Shown: positions 1-40,370, counted from the first letter of the stretch. The stretch is DNA of 64,000 bases from Leptospira mayottensis 200901116 (GCF_000306675.2 NZ_CP024871.1:271001-335000), one strand, 5' to 3'. Notes: generated from the sequence alone by a model not told the origin. Translations and numbers: made by a program.

Positions 1-206
1 TCCGAGTGTGATGCCGTTTGTTCGGCTTGGTTTAAAAGTTTTGGATCGTCGTTAAAGTTCCAATCTTCATAATCAAGTCCGAGTCCAAGCGATGGAATCT
101 CGACTATTTTCGCATTGGGATTTTGTACATGTTCCTTTTTGCAATTAAGGATAGTAAGTGCTAAAACGAAAGATATTGGGAGAATACGGATTAAATTTTG
201 ATTCAT
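1..206 (-). CDS. Lipoprotein, partial (3' end beyond window)
   Basis: Reading starts at an ATG (complement of 204-206) and stays open to the window edge, giving 68 residues with no stop. An AGGAG lies about 12 nt upstream of the ATG. The N-terminus MNQNLIRILP, then a hydrophobic stretch ending LTILNC at Cys22, is a typical leptospiral lipoprotein signal. The mature part (KKEHVQNPNAK...) has no motif I recognise. It lies downstream of the cytochrome oxidase-like gene on the same strand, but a strong terminator separates them, so it probably has its own promoter. Function unknown. Confidence 0.7.
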   Translation of the reverse strand, partial: MNQNLIRILPISFVLALTILNCKKEHVQNPNAKIVEIPSLGLGLDYEDWNFNDDPKLLNQAEQTASHS

Positions 207-341
207 ACGATAGGCGCTCCTAGGAAATGGAAAAAGAACTTCTTGGTGGAAGTAACGAGTCAATTCATTTATTTCAATTCACTAAAATAATGGAAACTTT
301 TATCGGTAGCGGTTCCTTGAATTTTAAAACATATTCAAAGA

Positions 342-379
<38 letters not shown>

Positions 380-396
380 ATGAATCGATTTATCGA

Positions 397-1016
<620 letters not shown>

Positions 1017-1036
1017 ATAACGTACAACCATCCTGC

Positions 1037-2297
<1,261 letters not shown>

Positions 2298-2317
2298 AAT
2301 ATCCTGAAAATTTTTGG

Positions 2318-2371
<54 letters not shown>

Positions 2372-2372
2372 C

Positions 2373-3169
<797 letters not shown>

Positions 3170-3297
3170 TTTTCGTTTTTCTATTTGGAATCTATTCATT
3201 AAAAAATTCAAAGACCGAGTTAGAGTTAATTGACGTTTTTAAATGAGTTGTTAATTCGGAAGTAAGGATATCAGGAAAAGGGGAAATCGATCTGAGA

Positions 3298-3507
<210 letters not shown>

Positions 3508-3800
3508 TCCGATCCTTTGCCTTTATGAAAGAATAGCGTGACTCTGAAAAAAAGCAAGCCATTCCTACTACTTCACTTATAGGAAGGTGGATTGAAACAA
3601 CCTAATTCTTATCTTTTTCTTATGTGCTTCTGCAAAAATAAGTACTTAAAATGAAAGTAAAAATAGAAATAATATTTATAATTCTCGAACAATCTTTTCG
3701 GTTGTTAAATTTTTATAGGAGTTCCCGAATTCCAAGATTTAGGATCAGCTTTTAGTACAAGTTTAAATTTTTAATTGAACTCGGTTTAAGATACGATTAA
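3508..3800. other. AT-rich spacer
   Basis: No open frame with a ribosome site, no RNA gene and no strong hairpin was seen between the small hypothetical gene and the repeat that follows. Confidence 0.5.
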
Positions 3801-3951
3801 GAGTCTGTCTTAAAACTTCAAAATGTAGGAACTACAATTTGAAACGGGAGGAAAAAACCTCCGATCCGACTAATCTGTGGAAACTTCCCACATTTTTTTA
3901 GAAACTTGCCGGATCGTTTAGAAATATTTTTTTAAGGTTTTAAGACGGGTT

Positions 3952-3954
<3 letters not shown>
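3801..3954. repeat. Dispersed intergenic repeat, copy A
   Basis: Begins AGTCTGTCTTAAAAC and ends GTTTTAAGACGGGTTCT, so the ends are inverted copies of each other (GTCTTAAAAC core). Inside are the recurring blocks ATGTAGGAACTAC and AATCTGTGGAAACT that reappear in the copies near 10.0, 30.1, 38.8, 47.1, 50.2, 57.5 and 62.6 kb. The right end overlaps the TAG stop of the MFS gene. Confidence 0.65.
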
Positions 3955-5289
<1,335 letters not shown>

Positions 5290-5312
5290 AGCTTGCCTTT
5301 TTGTTTCTAACT

Positions 5313-5344
<32 letters not shown>

Positions 5345-5346
5345 AG

Positions 5347-5385
<39 letters not shown>

Positions 5386-5438
5386 TTTTTAGAGTCTCTA
5401 ATCTGAATCAGAAATCACTTTTTGATTGTCCAATTAAG

Positions 5439-6334
<896 letters not shown>

Positions 6335-6351
6335 AATTTAATTCTGAATTT

Positions 6352-6984
<633 letters not shown>

Positions 6985-7178
6985 TTATCGAGCGACAAAA
7001 CTCAAGTAACGCCTCACTGGATGGATCTCCGGTTCAAGAACGTTTGATTTGAGTGTGGGAGGCATCGGCTTTTCTGGAACGAATTCTTATTTTAAAAGAC
7101 GTTTATTAATCCTTGCAAAATAAGAATAATACGTTATGCTATCATTTATTTTTTGAAGGAAAAATTTGAAATAACATT

Positions 7179-9779
<2,601 letters not shown>

Positions 9780-10033
9780 AGTTTATGATAAACTTTCCTA
9801 CAAATTTGTATGTTTCTTTGAACGATTCGATTGTTAAGAAATAGTTCCAGATCTGAGAACATTCTATCGAGAAAAGTTTATATCATGAAGTTTCGTATAA
9901 GGTTATAAGCGATTATTTTCAAAGTCTTGTATTGTAAGTTTTGCTCTCGTGAATGCTTTCGATAAAAATATCCGTAATTTCAGAGCGATTGGAGCTGATT
10001 TGAAAAATGTTAAAAGTGTATAAGAAATAAATT
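9780..10033. other. AT-rich spacer after the receptor-phosphatase gene
   Basis: No gene, RNA or convincing hairpin seen. Together with 10034-10690 it forms a spacer of about 900 bp. Confidence 0.4.
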
Positions 10034-10260
10034 AAGAACTTGTTTTAAGATCTTGGAATGTGGAAACTCCTGTAGGAATTGAACGACTAAAAAGTCTGTT
10101 CGAAACTTCCCAATTTACCCAAGACGACGTAATCTGTGAGAACTCCTGTGCTTTGAGCGATTAAAATTGGTATGAATTGCAACCGTAATGTTGTCTTGAT
10201 CCTTGAAACACAGGAGTTCCTGTAGGGATTTGCGGAAAAACTAGGACGTTATCTACATTG
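10034..10260. repeat. Dispersed intergenic repeat, copy B (composite)
   Basis: Contains GAATGTGGAAACTCCTGTAG, then CTAAAAAGTCTGTTCGAAAC, then GTAATCTGTGAGAACTCCTG, blocks shared with copies A, C, D and E. A second module, AATGTTGTCTTGATCCTTG followed by AGGAGTTCC, recurs almost unchanged near 57640. The ends are less clean than in other copies (AGAACTTGTTTTAAGA at the left). From 10261 to 10690 nothing further was recognised. Confidence 0.55.
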
Positions 10261-10690
10261 AACTCACGTTATTTTAAGATTTTGGAATAAGGCCTATAAA
10301 TAGGAGATTTACTTTTAAAAAGCAACTCTATGAATTGAAGGATAAAATAATACATTTCTGGTTTAGAAGGAATATATCATCTGAAAACGGTTTTGAATTT
10401 TATAAACCGATTCGAAAGCACTCGAAGCGCAGAACTAACTTTTGTTATTTTGAAAGGAAATTCTTTTTCTGAATTCTTCTAACAACGAACGGTTTCGGCC
10501 TAAATTTTTAACTCAGTGCATTAAACACTAGGAGAGAGAAACAAAGTATATTTTGAAGAAATAAAAAATCTGAATCTTAAAGCGAATGGGTATTTAAAAT
10601 TCACGAATTGATTTTATGAAGGGAGTGAACTTTTATTTTTTTCCCGATTTACTACAATAGTTGTAGAATTAAATCTTAAATTCTGATTTG

Positions 10691-11754
<1,064 letters not shown>

Positions 11755-11758
<4 letters not shown>

Positions 11759-12369
11759 TTTTTTAGAATATTCCAAATTGATACATTTTTGTTCGCTTCT
11801 TTTCGGACATATTTTTCTTCCCATTCTTTCAGGCTGATCCCCTCTTTTGCAGCCTGTTTTTTACGAAACCCGTTGAGAAGAACTTTCGTAAGCGGATAAC
11901 CGACGATCGCAGACGGAACTCCAATTAAAAAACTGCCCAAAAACGTAGGCGGTCCCATGTCGTTTATCAAAAATGTACTCCAATATTTTAAACCTTCGTA
12001 GAATCCCAAGGAGTTGGAATGATTGATGACTTCCGAAATTCTTGCAAAATTCATAGCGGATATATTCCAACCTAACACGTTGTACGCGGCAACTCCTGTG
12101 ATGTAAAAGATGTAATAAAAAAAAGGAAAAGTAACCGGGTTTGTGATCCAGATCATGGCGATAGAAATCGGCATATAAAAACGGATTCGGATCAATCCTA
12201 AAAGCACCCAGGTAATTAACCCAAGATACATCTGAATTCCGACCAAAGGTGTAAGTGACCAAAAAAGTCCGATGGACGTACCTAAACATACTTCTTGAAC
12301 GGGAGCGTGCGATTTTTGAAACGGAACTATGACTTGTTGATGAAAGAATCTATATACTGCTTTTATCAT
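11755..12369 (-). CDS. DUF2062 membrane protein
   Basis: 204 aa with about four hydrophobic segments. [20 protein letters not shown] near residue 30 and [16 protein letters not shown] near 75 are the hallmarks of the DUF2062 family, an inner-membrane family of unknown function often near cell-envelope genes. The C-terminus is a charged cytoplasmic tail ([16 protein letters not shown]). It starts 8 nt after the TPR lipoprotein gene, so the two form an operon. Confidence 0.75.
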
Positions 12370-12377
12370 ATTTGAAA

Positions 12378-13169
12378 TCAGAGATTGGATTTAATTCTTT
12401 CCCCCATATAAGTTTGCAATGCATCCAAGTATTCCTTATGAAGAGGGAAAATCTCGATTGCTTTTTTGATTTCCGCTTCCGCTTTTACAGGATCTTTTTT
12501 CTTTTCAAAATAGAACTTGGACAATAGGAAATGAGATTCGGATTGAAACGCCTTGGCGCGAAACGATTTGGAAACCCCTTTTTCCAAATAGGAAATTGCT
12601 TCTTCCCAGTTTCCTTCCATGATCAGGCACAAACTAAAACCGTAGTATGCATCTCCTTTATCGGAAAGGGAAATCGCGTTTTGAAATTCGCTTAAACTTT
12701 CTTTTCTCAAATTTTGTCTGAGGTAAAGGCTTCCGATATTCTCATGAATAAGCGCTTCAAAGTCCGGTCCTTTTTTCTTTGCGAGTATGAGGGCCTCTTG
12801 GTAGGTGGTCGCTGCTTCTTTGTATTCTTTGTTGGATTCGTATATAAGACCAAGCCCTCTTTTGCAATCCAAGGATTTAGAATCGAGGGCAAGACATTTT
12901 TTGAAATCGTTCATCGCCGCGATTTGATTCTTTTGAAGGTAACGAATCCAACCGCGAATGTAAAGTAATTCGGCGGTATTTCCTTTGAGCTTCAGATTTT
13001 CTTCCGCTTTTTGAAGTGCTTCCACGAGATTTTCTTTTTCGGTAAGATCCCGAATTTCCAAGATGGGGATTGATTCTTTTTTATTGCAATTTACGATCGA
13101 AAAAAATAATTCAATCGCGACAAAGAAGGTATTCAAAAGAATTTTTAAGCGGATATTGAATCTGTTCAT
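12378..13169 (-). CDS. TPR-repeat lipoprotein
   Basis: 263 aa. A basic N-terminus and hydrophobic segment end FFSIVNC at Cys28, a spirochaetal lipobox. The rest is about five TPR units, for example [20 protein letters not shown] and [23 protein letters not shown] lipoproteins usually scaffold envelope complexes. First gene of an operon with the DUF2062 protein. The partner is unknown. Confidence 0.7.
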   Translation of the reverse strand: MNRFNIRLKILLNTFFVAIELFFSIVNCNKKESIPILEIRDLTEKENLVEALQKAEENLKLKGNTAELLYIRGWIRYLQKNQIAAMNDFKKCLALDSKSLDCKRGLGLIYESNKEYKEAATTYQEALILAKKKGPDFEALIHENIGSLYLRQNLRKESLSEFQNAISLSDKGDAYYGFSLCLIMEGNWEEAISYLEKGVSKSFRAKAFQSESHFLLSKFYFEKKKDPVKAEAEIKKAIEIFPLHKEYLDALQTYMGERIKSNL

Positions 13170-13220
13170 GTTTTATTTCAAATCCTATCTCTTTAATTAT
13201 ACAGCCGTTTAAAATTTTGA

Positions 13221-13388
13221 GAAGTTATCTTCCCCACTCAGAAAGAATCCAAGATCGTTTTAATAAACGCAATCGGAAAAAAGGATCCATATGGGTTCTT
13301 CGGAAATTCAATGACCGATTCGGCAGGTCTTTTTCCTGTTTCGGTCGGCTTTAGGAAATTCAATTGGACATATCTTTTGGGATTTTAG
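13221..13388 (+). pseudogene. Possible coding remnant
   Basis: An open frame without a plausible start reads EVIFPTQKESKIVLINAIG...FFGNSMTDSAGLFPVSVGF before a TAG. The composition looks protein-like, but there is no ribosome site and the frame is only 55 codons. It could be the relic of a gene that also contributed the small open frame at 13454, which is in a different frame. No homology recognised. Confidence 0.25.
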
Positions 13389-13453
13389 AACGATTGTAGA
13401 TCAATGAGAATCAAGATTCGTTATACTTTTACAATGCGAAATTAAAGCTGGGT

Positions 13454-13624
13454 TTGCGAAACTCCGCACCTACAGACCGAAGTTTTCCTTTTGTACAAAA
13501 GAAAAGTTCTTGGGAAGAGAAACTAAAACGCGGGTGGGCCTTCCTAAGTCAGGTTTTGATTGTCATGGCATTTGTAATAGCTGCTTCGTATTTTATCAGA
13601 AGTTTGAAACTGAAGTACTTATAA
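13454..13624 (+). CDS. Possible small single-pass membrane protein
   Basis: 56 codons from a TTG; no ATG is available upstream and no clear ribosome site is present. The product has a basic, Trp-containing region (KKSSWEEKLKRGW), then a hydrophobic helix (AFLSQVLIVMAFVIAASYFI) and a short basic tail (RSLKLKYL). This looks like a small inner-membrane protein or the C-terminal piece of a lost gene. The open frame continues upstream without a start, which favours the remnant reading. From 13625 to 13931 nothing else was seen except an AT-rich leader before the next gene. Confidence 0.3.
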   Translation: MRNSAPTDRSFPFVQKKSSWEEKLKRGWAFLSQVLIVMAFVIAASYFIRSLKLKYL

Positions 13625-13851
13625 ATCTCGCATCGAATCATACCGATATGTGATAACTCTTTGGAGTCTCTTCCAAGAACTGATCCTCGACGGTGTAAAA
13701 GCTGACTCACTCTTTTCAAGGAAGGGCAAATTTTTTTAGACTTTGTTTAATAGGAATGATTCCAATATTTTGACAATATATCATTTATTTTAACATAATA
13801 TTATTTAAAAAAACAAAAAAGACTTAAGTTATCTATATTTTTTTTAACTTT

Positions 13852-13885
<34 letters not shown>

Positions 13886-13931
13886 TCTGATTTGAATTTC
13901 AATTTTAATTCAGAGCGGATTTAAATTCGAA

Positions 13932-16909
<2,978 letters not shown>

Positions 16910-16987
16910 TGAATTTTATTTTTAAAAAAGGCTTTTGACCGAATTCAATTTTACCAAAGGGGAGGCCCTGGTCGATGATTTTTTTAG

Positions 16988-17890
<903 letters not shown>

Positions 17891-17917
17891 AGCGAAACGT
17901 GTTATAAACGCAAACGA

Positions 17918-17948
<31 letters not shown>

Positions 17949-18016
17949 AAAAAATTCATTCCAATAGGAAGATTCTTTTCTGTTGTCTCACAAAGCGAAA
18001 CGATTTTCCTGGACTC

Positions 18017-20443
<2,427 letters not shown>

Positions 20444-20458
20444 TCGAATGGAAAAAAG

Positions 20459-20857
<399 letters not shown>

Positions 20858-20959
20858 TATTCTAAGTTTTGAAATTGCAATCCGTTTGAGAGAATGGTAT
20901 TGATTTTTTCAGATTGCGGCGGGAGGATGTGAAAGGTGCTCAATGTTGTCGTCTCTGAG

Positions 20960-21006
<47 letters not shown>

Positions 21007-21168
21007 ATCTTATCGATTTCTATGGAATCGGCGAGGAGAAATCGTTTAGGACGAACTCGAACAAGCCCGGGAGCCGCCCGAAACGATTTGTGATTTAGAA
21101 TCTCTTTCGAGCGCAGTTGATCGACAATATAATTACGCTTCTTCGAGTTTTCAATTTTTATGATCGAC

Positions 21169-21969
<801 letters not shown>

Positions 21970-22105
21970 ACGACTCCTCTCGATTTCCCAGGATTTTTGA
22001 ATCCGTTGGTTTTCTTGATTTCCAAAATTGATGTTTGATATTTTTAGATCAAATTTAATTCCTTCTACAAAAAGAAATAAATGGTTTTGTCCTTAAACTA
22101 TCGAT

Positions 22106-23224
<1,119 letters not shown>

Positions 23225-23780
23225 CAGTGCTTTCAGTTTCCTCCGTTGTTCGGATAACTCGATTTGCTTGCTGATGTCTTGAAAAATATGAAGATTCCGG
23301 CGGTCTTTTTATTTTTTAGTCGGATTCAAGTGAACTCGTGTATTCTTATTTTAAAATCGTAACGGTATATTTGTTTTGTCGATTCTATTCCTATGTCTAA
23401 AAGTTGTTGGAACCGATTGTTGATCTAAAGTCGGATTAATTTTCAATCCCTGAACTCTCTTATCGTATCTGAAAAAAGTGATGAACTACTTAAGTCCCTC
23501 TATAGTCTGTCTTTTTACGAAAATTTCCCCGTGATTTTGATCCATAAGATGTATCTCAAAAAACTCACAGATCAATACGGAAAAGTTATTTGGTAGAGAA
23601 CATTTCTTCTATGATAACTGAAATTTTGGGATTCAAATTTTAATTTTTTCTTAGAGATATTTTTTCATTGGACGAAGAAGAGTGAAAGATCTTCAGGAAT
23701 TTGATTCTTAAATGTTCCGTAAGGAAGTAACATATCTTTCCGAAGCTTGTCATACTTGATTCCGAATTACGGCTTATTTC
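23225..23780 (-). pseudogene. Decayed N-terminal part of the sensor kinase
   Basis: In frame with the kinase ORF, the minus strand reads HIFQDISKQIELSEQRRKL next to the kinase start, then meets TAA at 23309-23311. Further upstream come RVHLNPTKK, another TAA, VQGLKINPT, a TAG and HGEIFVKRQTIEGLK. Parts of other frames also look coding (DIGIESTKQIYRYDFKIR; LLPYGTFKNQIPEDLSLFF near 23700-23770), implying frameshifts as well as nonsense changes. The composition fits one or two PAS domains. From 23781 to 23990 nothing clear remains before the IS element. Confidence 0.6.
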
Positions 23781-23990
23781 AAAATTGAATTTTTTTTATT
23801 CCATTTTTTAAATGAACTGTACTCAATTTGTCGAATGACTCGTATAGTAGCTCTTTTCACAGAGTTCAAAAGTGGTTTGACAATGTTGTTCATTTAGAAG
23901 AATACCCATTACGGATTTTGTTTTTTCAACATCAACTTTGGTTTTTCCCTCCGTTTTTGGAGCGATCTTAATACAATTCTTACTGATAAC

Positions 23991-24870
23991 TAGAGGTTAT
24001 CTCAAAAACTCCTAATAACGATCATGATACATGCGAGTATCAGAATTCCATAAAAGTTTTGATCGTTTCGTTCGTATCGAGTTGCAAATCTTCTGAAGTT
24101 CTGTAGCCAAGAAAAAGTTCGTTCAATTTTCCATCTTCCACGATATTTCCGCAACTTACGTCCATCCTGTGTCTTTTTCTTTTTTCGATTTGATTTGTGT
24201 GGAGCGATCAAATTTACTTTATATTTCTTTTTAAGATATTCATCTAAAGGATCAGAATCGTAAGCACGATCTCCGACTAAATCTTTGATTTTGCCTTTGA
24301 CTTTTTTGCGGATGATTGCACCTTCCGCGAGCTTACTTTCATGCGGCGAAGCACTTTCAATCCCGGCGGAGATAGGAATACCATTTTTGTCGACGATAAC
24401 CATGACTTTTGTACCCTTTCCCCGTTTAGTTTTGCCAATACGTAGGCCCCTTTTTTTCCAGGAACAAAAGTCCCGTCAATGAAACACGTACTTAAATCCA
24501 TCTTGCCTCTTATTTCTAAGTCATGAAGAAGCGCTTCTAAAATTTTATCCAGGGTTCCATTTTTGCGCCATTCTTGAAATCTTCGATGGCATGTTTGATA
24601 TGCGGGATATCTATCAGGTAGGTCTATCCACGGAGCACCAGTGCGAAGAATCCATAATATACCGTCCAAAATTGATCTTGAATTTACACGCGGACGACCT
24701 TTACCGTCATCTCTTGCTTCGGGTTCTACAAGTAAATCGCAAAGCAAATCCCATTGTTCGTTCGTTAAGTCACCTAATCGGCTCATAACGATCAATTATA
24801 TTATTTATAGTTTAAGTACAAGAAATTTTAAGTCTGACTACACGGATGACGGTTTTTGAGATAACCTCTA
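23991..24870 (-). mobile_element. IS5-family element (IS427-like group)
   Basis: About 880 bp bounded by perfect inverted repeats: AGAGGTTATCTCAAAAAC at 23992-24009 and its complement at 24852-24869, with a further T/A pair outside that may be a TA target duplication. It contains one transposase coded in two overlapping frames. Size, two-frame organisation and repeat sequence fit the IS427 group of IS5. It looks intact. It lies between the decayed sensor kinase and the RND pump gene; 24871-25104 holds only an inverted repeat. Confidence 0.85.
24002..24786 (-). CDS. IS5-family transposase, two frames joined by -1 frameshift
   Basis: The first frame starts at the ATG at 24786 ([15 protein letters not shown]) and runs through the N-terminal DUF4096-type domain to [15 protein letters not shown], where the first catalytic Asp (FIDGT) lies. 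At the minus-strand run A7G4 (24451-24461) a -1 slip continues into [20 protein letters not shown] and the second frame, with VGDRAYDSD (second Asp) and [15 protein letters not shown] (Glu). Without the slip, the first frame ends at 24277. The heptamer A-AAA-AAG fits a programmed -1 site. The joined product is about 260 aa, normal for the group. Confidence 0.8.
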
Positions 24871-25060
24871 AATGACAAGGCACCTGTCTAAGCGGTAGTT
24901 TGCCCTAAATTTTTCGATGTTCGTTTTATGTAGAAATTGGTAGCAACAAATTAAAACCGTAAAGAATATTATTTTATCGTATATCGATCAAAATTTTCGG
25001 AAGGAAATTTAATTCTGATATCGTTTCAATTAGCTTTGTTCGTAAACGGTTGAAATCGAC

Positions 25061-25087
25061 GGAAAATCCGCTTGAAGCGAATTTTCC
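25061..25087 (-). terminator. Inverted repeat, possible terminator of the RND gene
   Basis: GGAAAATCCGCTT and AAGCGAATTTTCC pair over 12 of 13 positions with a one-base centre. It lies 18 nt past the RND pump stop. A clear T-run is lacking, so it may be a stem-loop that stabilises the transcript rather than a strict terminator. Confidence 0.4.
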
Positions 25088-25104
25088 ATTCAAAAATTTT
25101 AATA

Positions 25105-30013
<4,909 letters not shown>

Positions 30014-30148
30014 GGAGTTTTGTGGGAACCTTTTCGAAGGGCTCCCACAGATTACTTCTCCTGGAATGCTAATTGGTTTTCGAGCAGTCTTTTTCGTTGT
30101 TCAATTTTTATAATAGTTCCTACATCCTAAGATGTTGGAACAGATTCT
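30014..30148. repeat. Dispersed intergenic repeat, copy C (reverse orientation)
   Basis: Read on the minus strand it gives GATGTAGGAACTATT, GAACAACGAAAAAGACTGCT and GTAATCTGTGGGAGCC in the same order as copies A and B. The end toward 30148 (GTTGGAACAGATTCT) is a degraded version of the GTTTTGGGACAGACT terminus. Confidence 0.55.
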
Positions 30149-30300
30149 AAATATAGAAACAATGATTGTTGTTAGAATCTATTTCCAAATTGGCTTATCA
30201 TACTGTGTAAGGACGTTTCCAAGAAAAGAAAAGGTTTTGGAACGGATCTTTGATTTTCGAATTTCCAATTCTACTACCAAAAATGGAAAAATTCCGAGAT

Positions 30301-31266
<966 letters not shown>

Positions 31267-31287
31267 TCTTCACTCCCTACAAATAGA

Positions 31288-31299
31288 TAGATCGATCTA
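31288..31299. promoter_or_regulatory. Palindrome, candidate TetR operator
   Basis: TAGATCGATCTA is a perfect 12-bp palindrome 22 nt upstream of the epimerase ATG, inside the gap after the TetR stop. Its length and site suit a TetR-family operator controlling the epimerase gene. No second copy was found upstream of tetR. Confidence 0.4.
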
Positions 31300-31329
31300 C
31301 TAATTTTATTGAAAGATAAAAGCGGTCAA

Positions 31330-31917
31330 TTATATTCCCTTAGCAGGAATTAGAGTGCTCAAAATACTTTCCAGTTGCTTTCTAACGATTTCCAAGGGTT
31401 CTATGCTACGGTGAGCACGGCATAACACCAAAGCCCCTTCTACGACTGCCAAAAGAAGAATCGAGACGGATTTCACTTGATCTTCTTTCATTTCCGATCT
31501 TTGCAGGAAAGAGCTCAATAAATTTTGCCATTTGAGATATATGCTCGAACAAACCTTTTGGATTCGATCGTTTTCAGCTGCGATTTCCAAAACTACGGTT
31601 GCAATGGGACAACCTTTTTGAAAGCCGGAGTCAATTAACTCTTGCGAAAGGTGACTTGTAAATTCTTGCAAAGCTCTATAAAGATCGGGATGATTTTCAA
31701 TGGTAGTTTCGATTTGTTTTTCGAGACTTTCTCCTGCGCTCTGAATTGCGGCTGCAGTTAATTCTTCCTTTCCATCGGGAAAATGATGATAAAGAGAACC
31801 GCTCGGAGTTCCACTTAATTTAAGAATGTCTTTCAACCCGGTTCCGTGATAGCCTTTCTCTTGCAAAAGTTGCGCTGTAGTCTGTATCAATCGTTCTCTG
31901 GAGCTGAGTTGTTCCAT
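31330..31917 (-). CDS. TetR/AcrR-family transcriptional regulator
   Basis: 195 aa. RERLIQTTAQLLQEKGYHGT, DILKLSGTPSGSLYHHF and PDGKEELTAAAI form the standard TetR helix-turn-helix (about 7-60), with the G-S-L-Y-H-H-F recognition helix. The C-terminal ligand domain resembles the LmrA/YxaF group (FQKGCPIATVVLEIA). TGGAAG precedes the ATG. It lies upstream of the epimerase and divergent from the second RND pump, with 168 nt between starts, so either or both could be its targets. Confidence 0.85.
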   Translation of the reverse strand: MEQLSSRERLIQTTAQLLQEKGYHGTGLKDILKLSGTPSGSLYHHFPDGKEELTAAAIQSAGESLEKQIETTIENHPDLYRALQEFTSHLSQELIDSGFQKGCPIATVVLEIAAENDRIQKVCSSIYLKWQNLLSSFLQRSEMKEDQVKSVSILLLAVVEGALVLCRAHRSIEPLEIVRKQLESILSTLIPAKGI

Positions 31918-32085
31918 ATCTTCCAGGATGAGATCGTGTCGTTTTTTCTGTCAAGGGGAGTTGAGAATTAATTATAATAGATTCGTAGGATAAAAAATAG
32001 GATCCGAGATCAAAAAATCAGGTCGAATTGATATTCAAAGTTCGCTTTAGAACTTTTGTTTTTGTTAAATTCTGAAGAGGTTTTC

Positions 32086-35238
<3,153 letters not shown>

Positions 35239-35550
35239 TGAGTTTCTGCAACTATCTGCAACACGGATCGTAGGGAAACTGGATATTAAATTTTCTAACG
35301 CCCAGAGTTGAATAGATGTTTTTCATAGACCAATATCTGTAAAATAATATTGCAAAAGACAACGAAATACAAACTAAAAATAGGGTTTTTCGTAATTTAG
35401 ATTTTAAACGAATCATAGAAACAAATAATGAATCGAAAAAATATTATAAAAATAGGATTTATAAATTCGTCTTTGACGCAAGTCGAGAGATCGGCTCTAT
35501 TGCATCGGAATGTATGGTCGAGATTCAGTTTTAAAAATACATTCAAAAAA
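35239..35550. other. Spacer between RND and TolC-like genes
   Basis: No adaptor-protein gene fits here. An upstream extension of the TolC-like frame (from 35428) is open but has no ribosome site and would precede the lipoprotein signal, so I treat it as leader. No terminator seen. Confidence 0.4.
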
Positions 35551-36981
<1,431 letters not shown>

Positions 36982-36995
36982 TTTTCTTTGTGTGC

Positions 36996-38814
<1,819 letters not shown>

Positions 38815-38916
38815 AGTTCTGTCTCAAAAATCTGGGGATGTGAGAACTCCTACGGTTTTGTTACGAACTTACTGAATCATTGTAACTGATTTCTTTAAAG
38901 GTTTTGGGACAGGCTT
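38815..38916. repeat. Dispersed intergenic repeat, copy D
   Basis: A short (about 100 bp) copy: left end GTTCTGTCTCAAAAA, right end GGTTTTGGGACAGGCTT, inverted to each other. Inside are GATGTGAGAACTCCTACG and CATTGTAACTGATTTCTTTA, the latter matching copy H. It fills nearly all the space between the acyl-CoA dehydrogenase stop and the convergent CWC gene's stop. Confidence 0.7.
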
Positions 38917-38924
38917 TTAGTCAT

Positions 38925-39149
38925 CTAAAACATATTGAACTTTTTTTCTTCCGACTCGCTTAGATTTTTTAAACAGGAAACACAAATACAATCGCCGTAA
39001 TTTGTTCGGAGTTGTTTTAGGATTTCGGGGGATAAATTTACCGAGAAACATTCGTAGGAATTTATCGCTGCCCCACAACCAAAGATTTTTCCGCAACGCT
39101 GACAGGGCTTTTGAACAATTCCGGATTTTAAATTTTTTGTCTCAGACAT
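38925..39149 (-). CDS. Cysteine-rich CWC-family zinc-binding protein
   Basis: 74 aa. CQRCGKIFGCGAA then a single Cys (YECFSV) and CICVSC match the small 'cysteine-rich CWC' family: C-x2-C, C, C, then C-x-C-x2-C, presumably zinc ligands. The C-W-C triplet itself is E-C-F here. It lies 21 nt downstream of the GNAT gene in the same direction and is likely translated from the same mRNA. Confidence 0.7.
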   Translation of the reverse strand: MSETKNLKSGIVQKPCQRCGKIFGCGAAINSYECFSVNLSPEILKQLRTNYGDCICVSCLKNLSESEEKKFNMF

Positions 39150-39170
39150 ACATTCAGAAATTTAAATGGA

Positions 39171-39611
39171 TTATATAACTAAAGTATAATTAAGAAATTC
39201 CTCGTCTTTCACAAAGCCGAACGACTCGTATAATCTTTGAGCCGTACGATTATCAAAAGCGGTTGATAATGTAAGATACTTCGCTTCGGTATCTCTTGCA
39301 AGAGAAGTTCCTTGTTCGATTAAGGCTTTACCTCCTCCTTTTTTACGATGTTCAGGACGAACAAAAAGATCGTTTAGGATCCAAGCCCGTTTCATGGATA
39401 TGGAAGTAAAGATAGGGTACAACTGAGTAAAGCCGCAGTAAGTTTTCCCTTTCATTAAAAGATAAATCTTGGATTCTTGTTTACGAATTTTTTCTTCGAT
39501 AAATTTTCTTGCACCTGCCAAATCCGATTTCTGTTTATAAAAGAGACGATATTCGTCGAACAATTTTGCGGTTTCCTGCAAGTCTTCAATGGAGGCTTCT
39601 CTAATTTGCAT
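39171..39611 (-). CDS. GNAT-family N-acetyltransferase
   Basis: 146 aa from MQIREASIEDL; the ORF opens eight codons earlier, but GGAAAAT upstream of this ATG fits better. AWILNDLFVRPEHRKKGGGKALIEQ is motif A, with R-x-x-G-G-G-K binding acetyl-CoA, and LYESFGFVKDEEF is the C-terminal motif B. LNDLFV and TLSTAFDNRTAQRLY match the amino-group acetyltransferase type. Substrate unknown. Confidence 0.8.
   Translation of the reverse strand: MQIREASIEDLQETAKLFDEYRLFYKQKSDLAGARKFIEEKIRKQESKIYLLMKGKTYCGFTQLYPIFTSISMKRAWILNDLFVRPEHRKKGGGKALIEQGTSLARDTEAKYLTLSTAFDNRTAQRLYESFGFVKDEEFLNYTLVI

Positions 39612-40370
<759 letters not shown>

Noticed and set aside
13310..13365. Imperfect inverted repeat CCGATTCGGCAGG / CCTGTTTCGG
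   Set aside because: Several mismatches, and it lies inside a coding-like frame; not convincing as a terminator.
23430..23599. Plus-strand open stretch ending HKMYLKKLTDQYGKVIW
   Set aside because: No start codon with a ribosome site; the minus strand here reads as the decayed PAS region of the kinase, which explains the composition better.
35428..35550. 41-codon N-terminal extension of the TolC-like protein
   Set aside because: No ribosome site, and it would bury the lipoprotein signal sequence.
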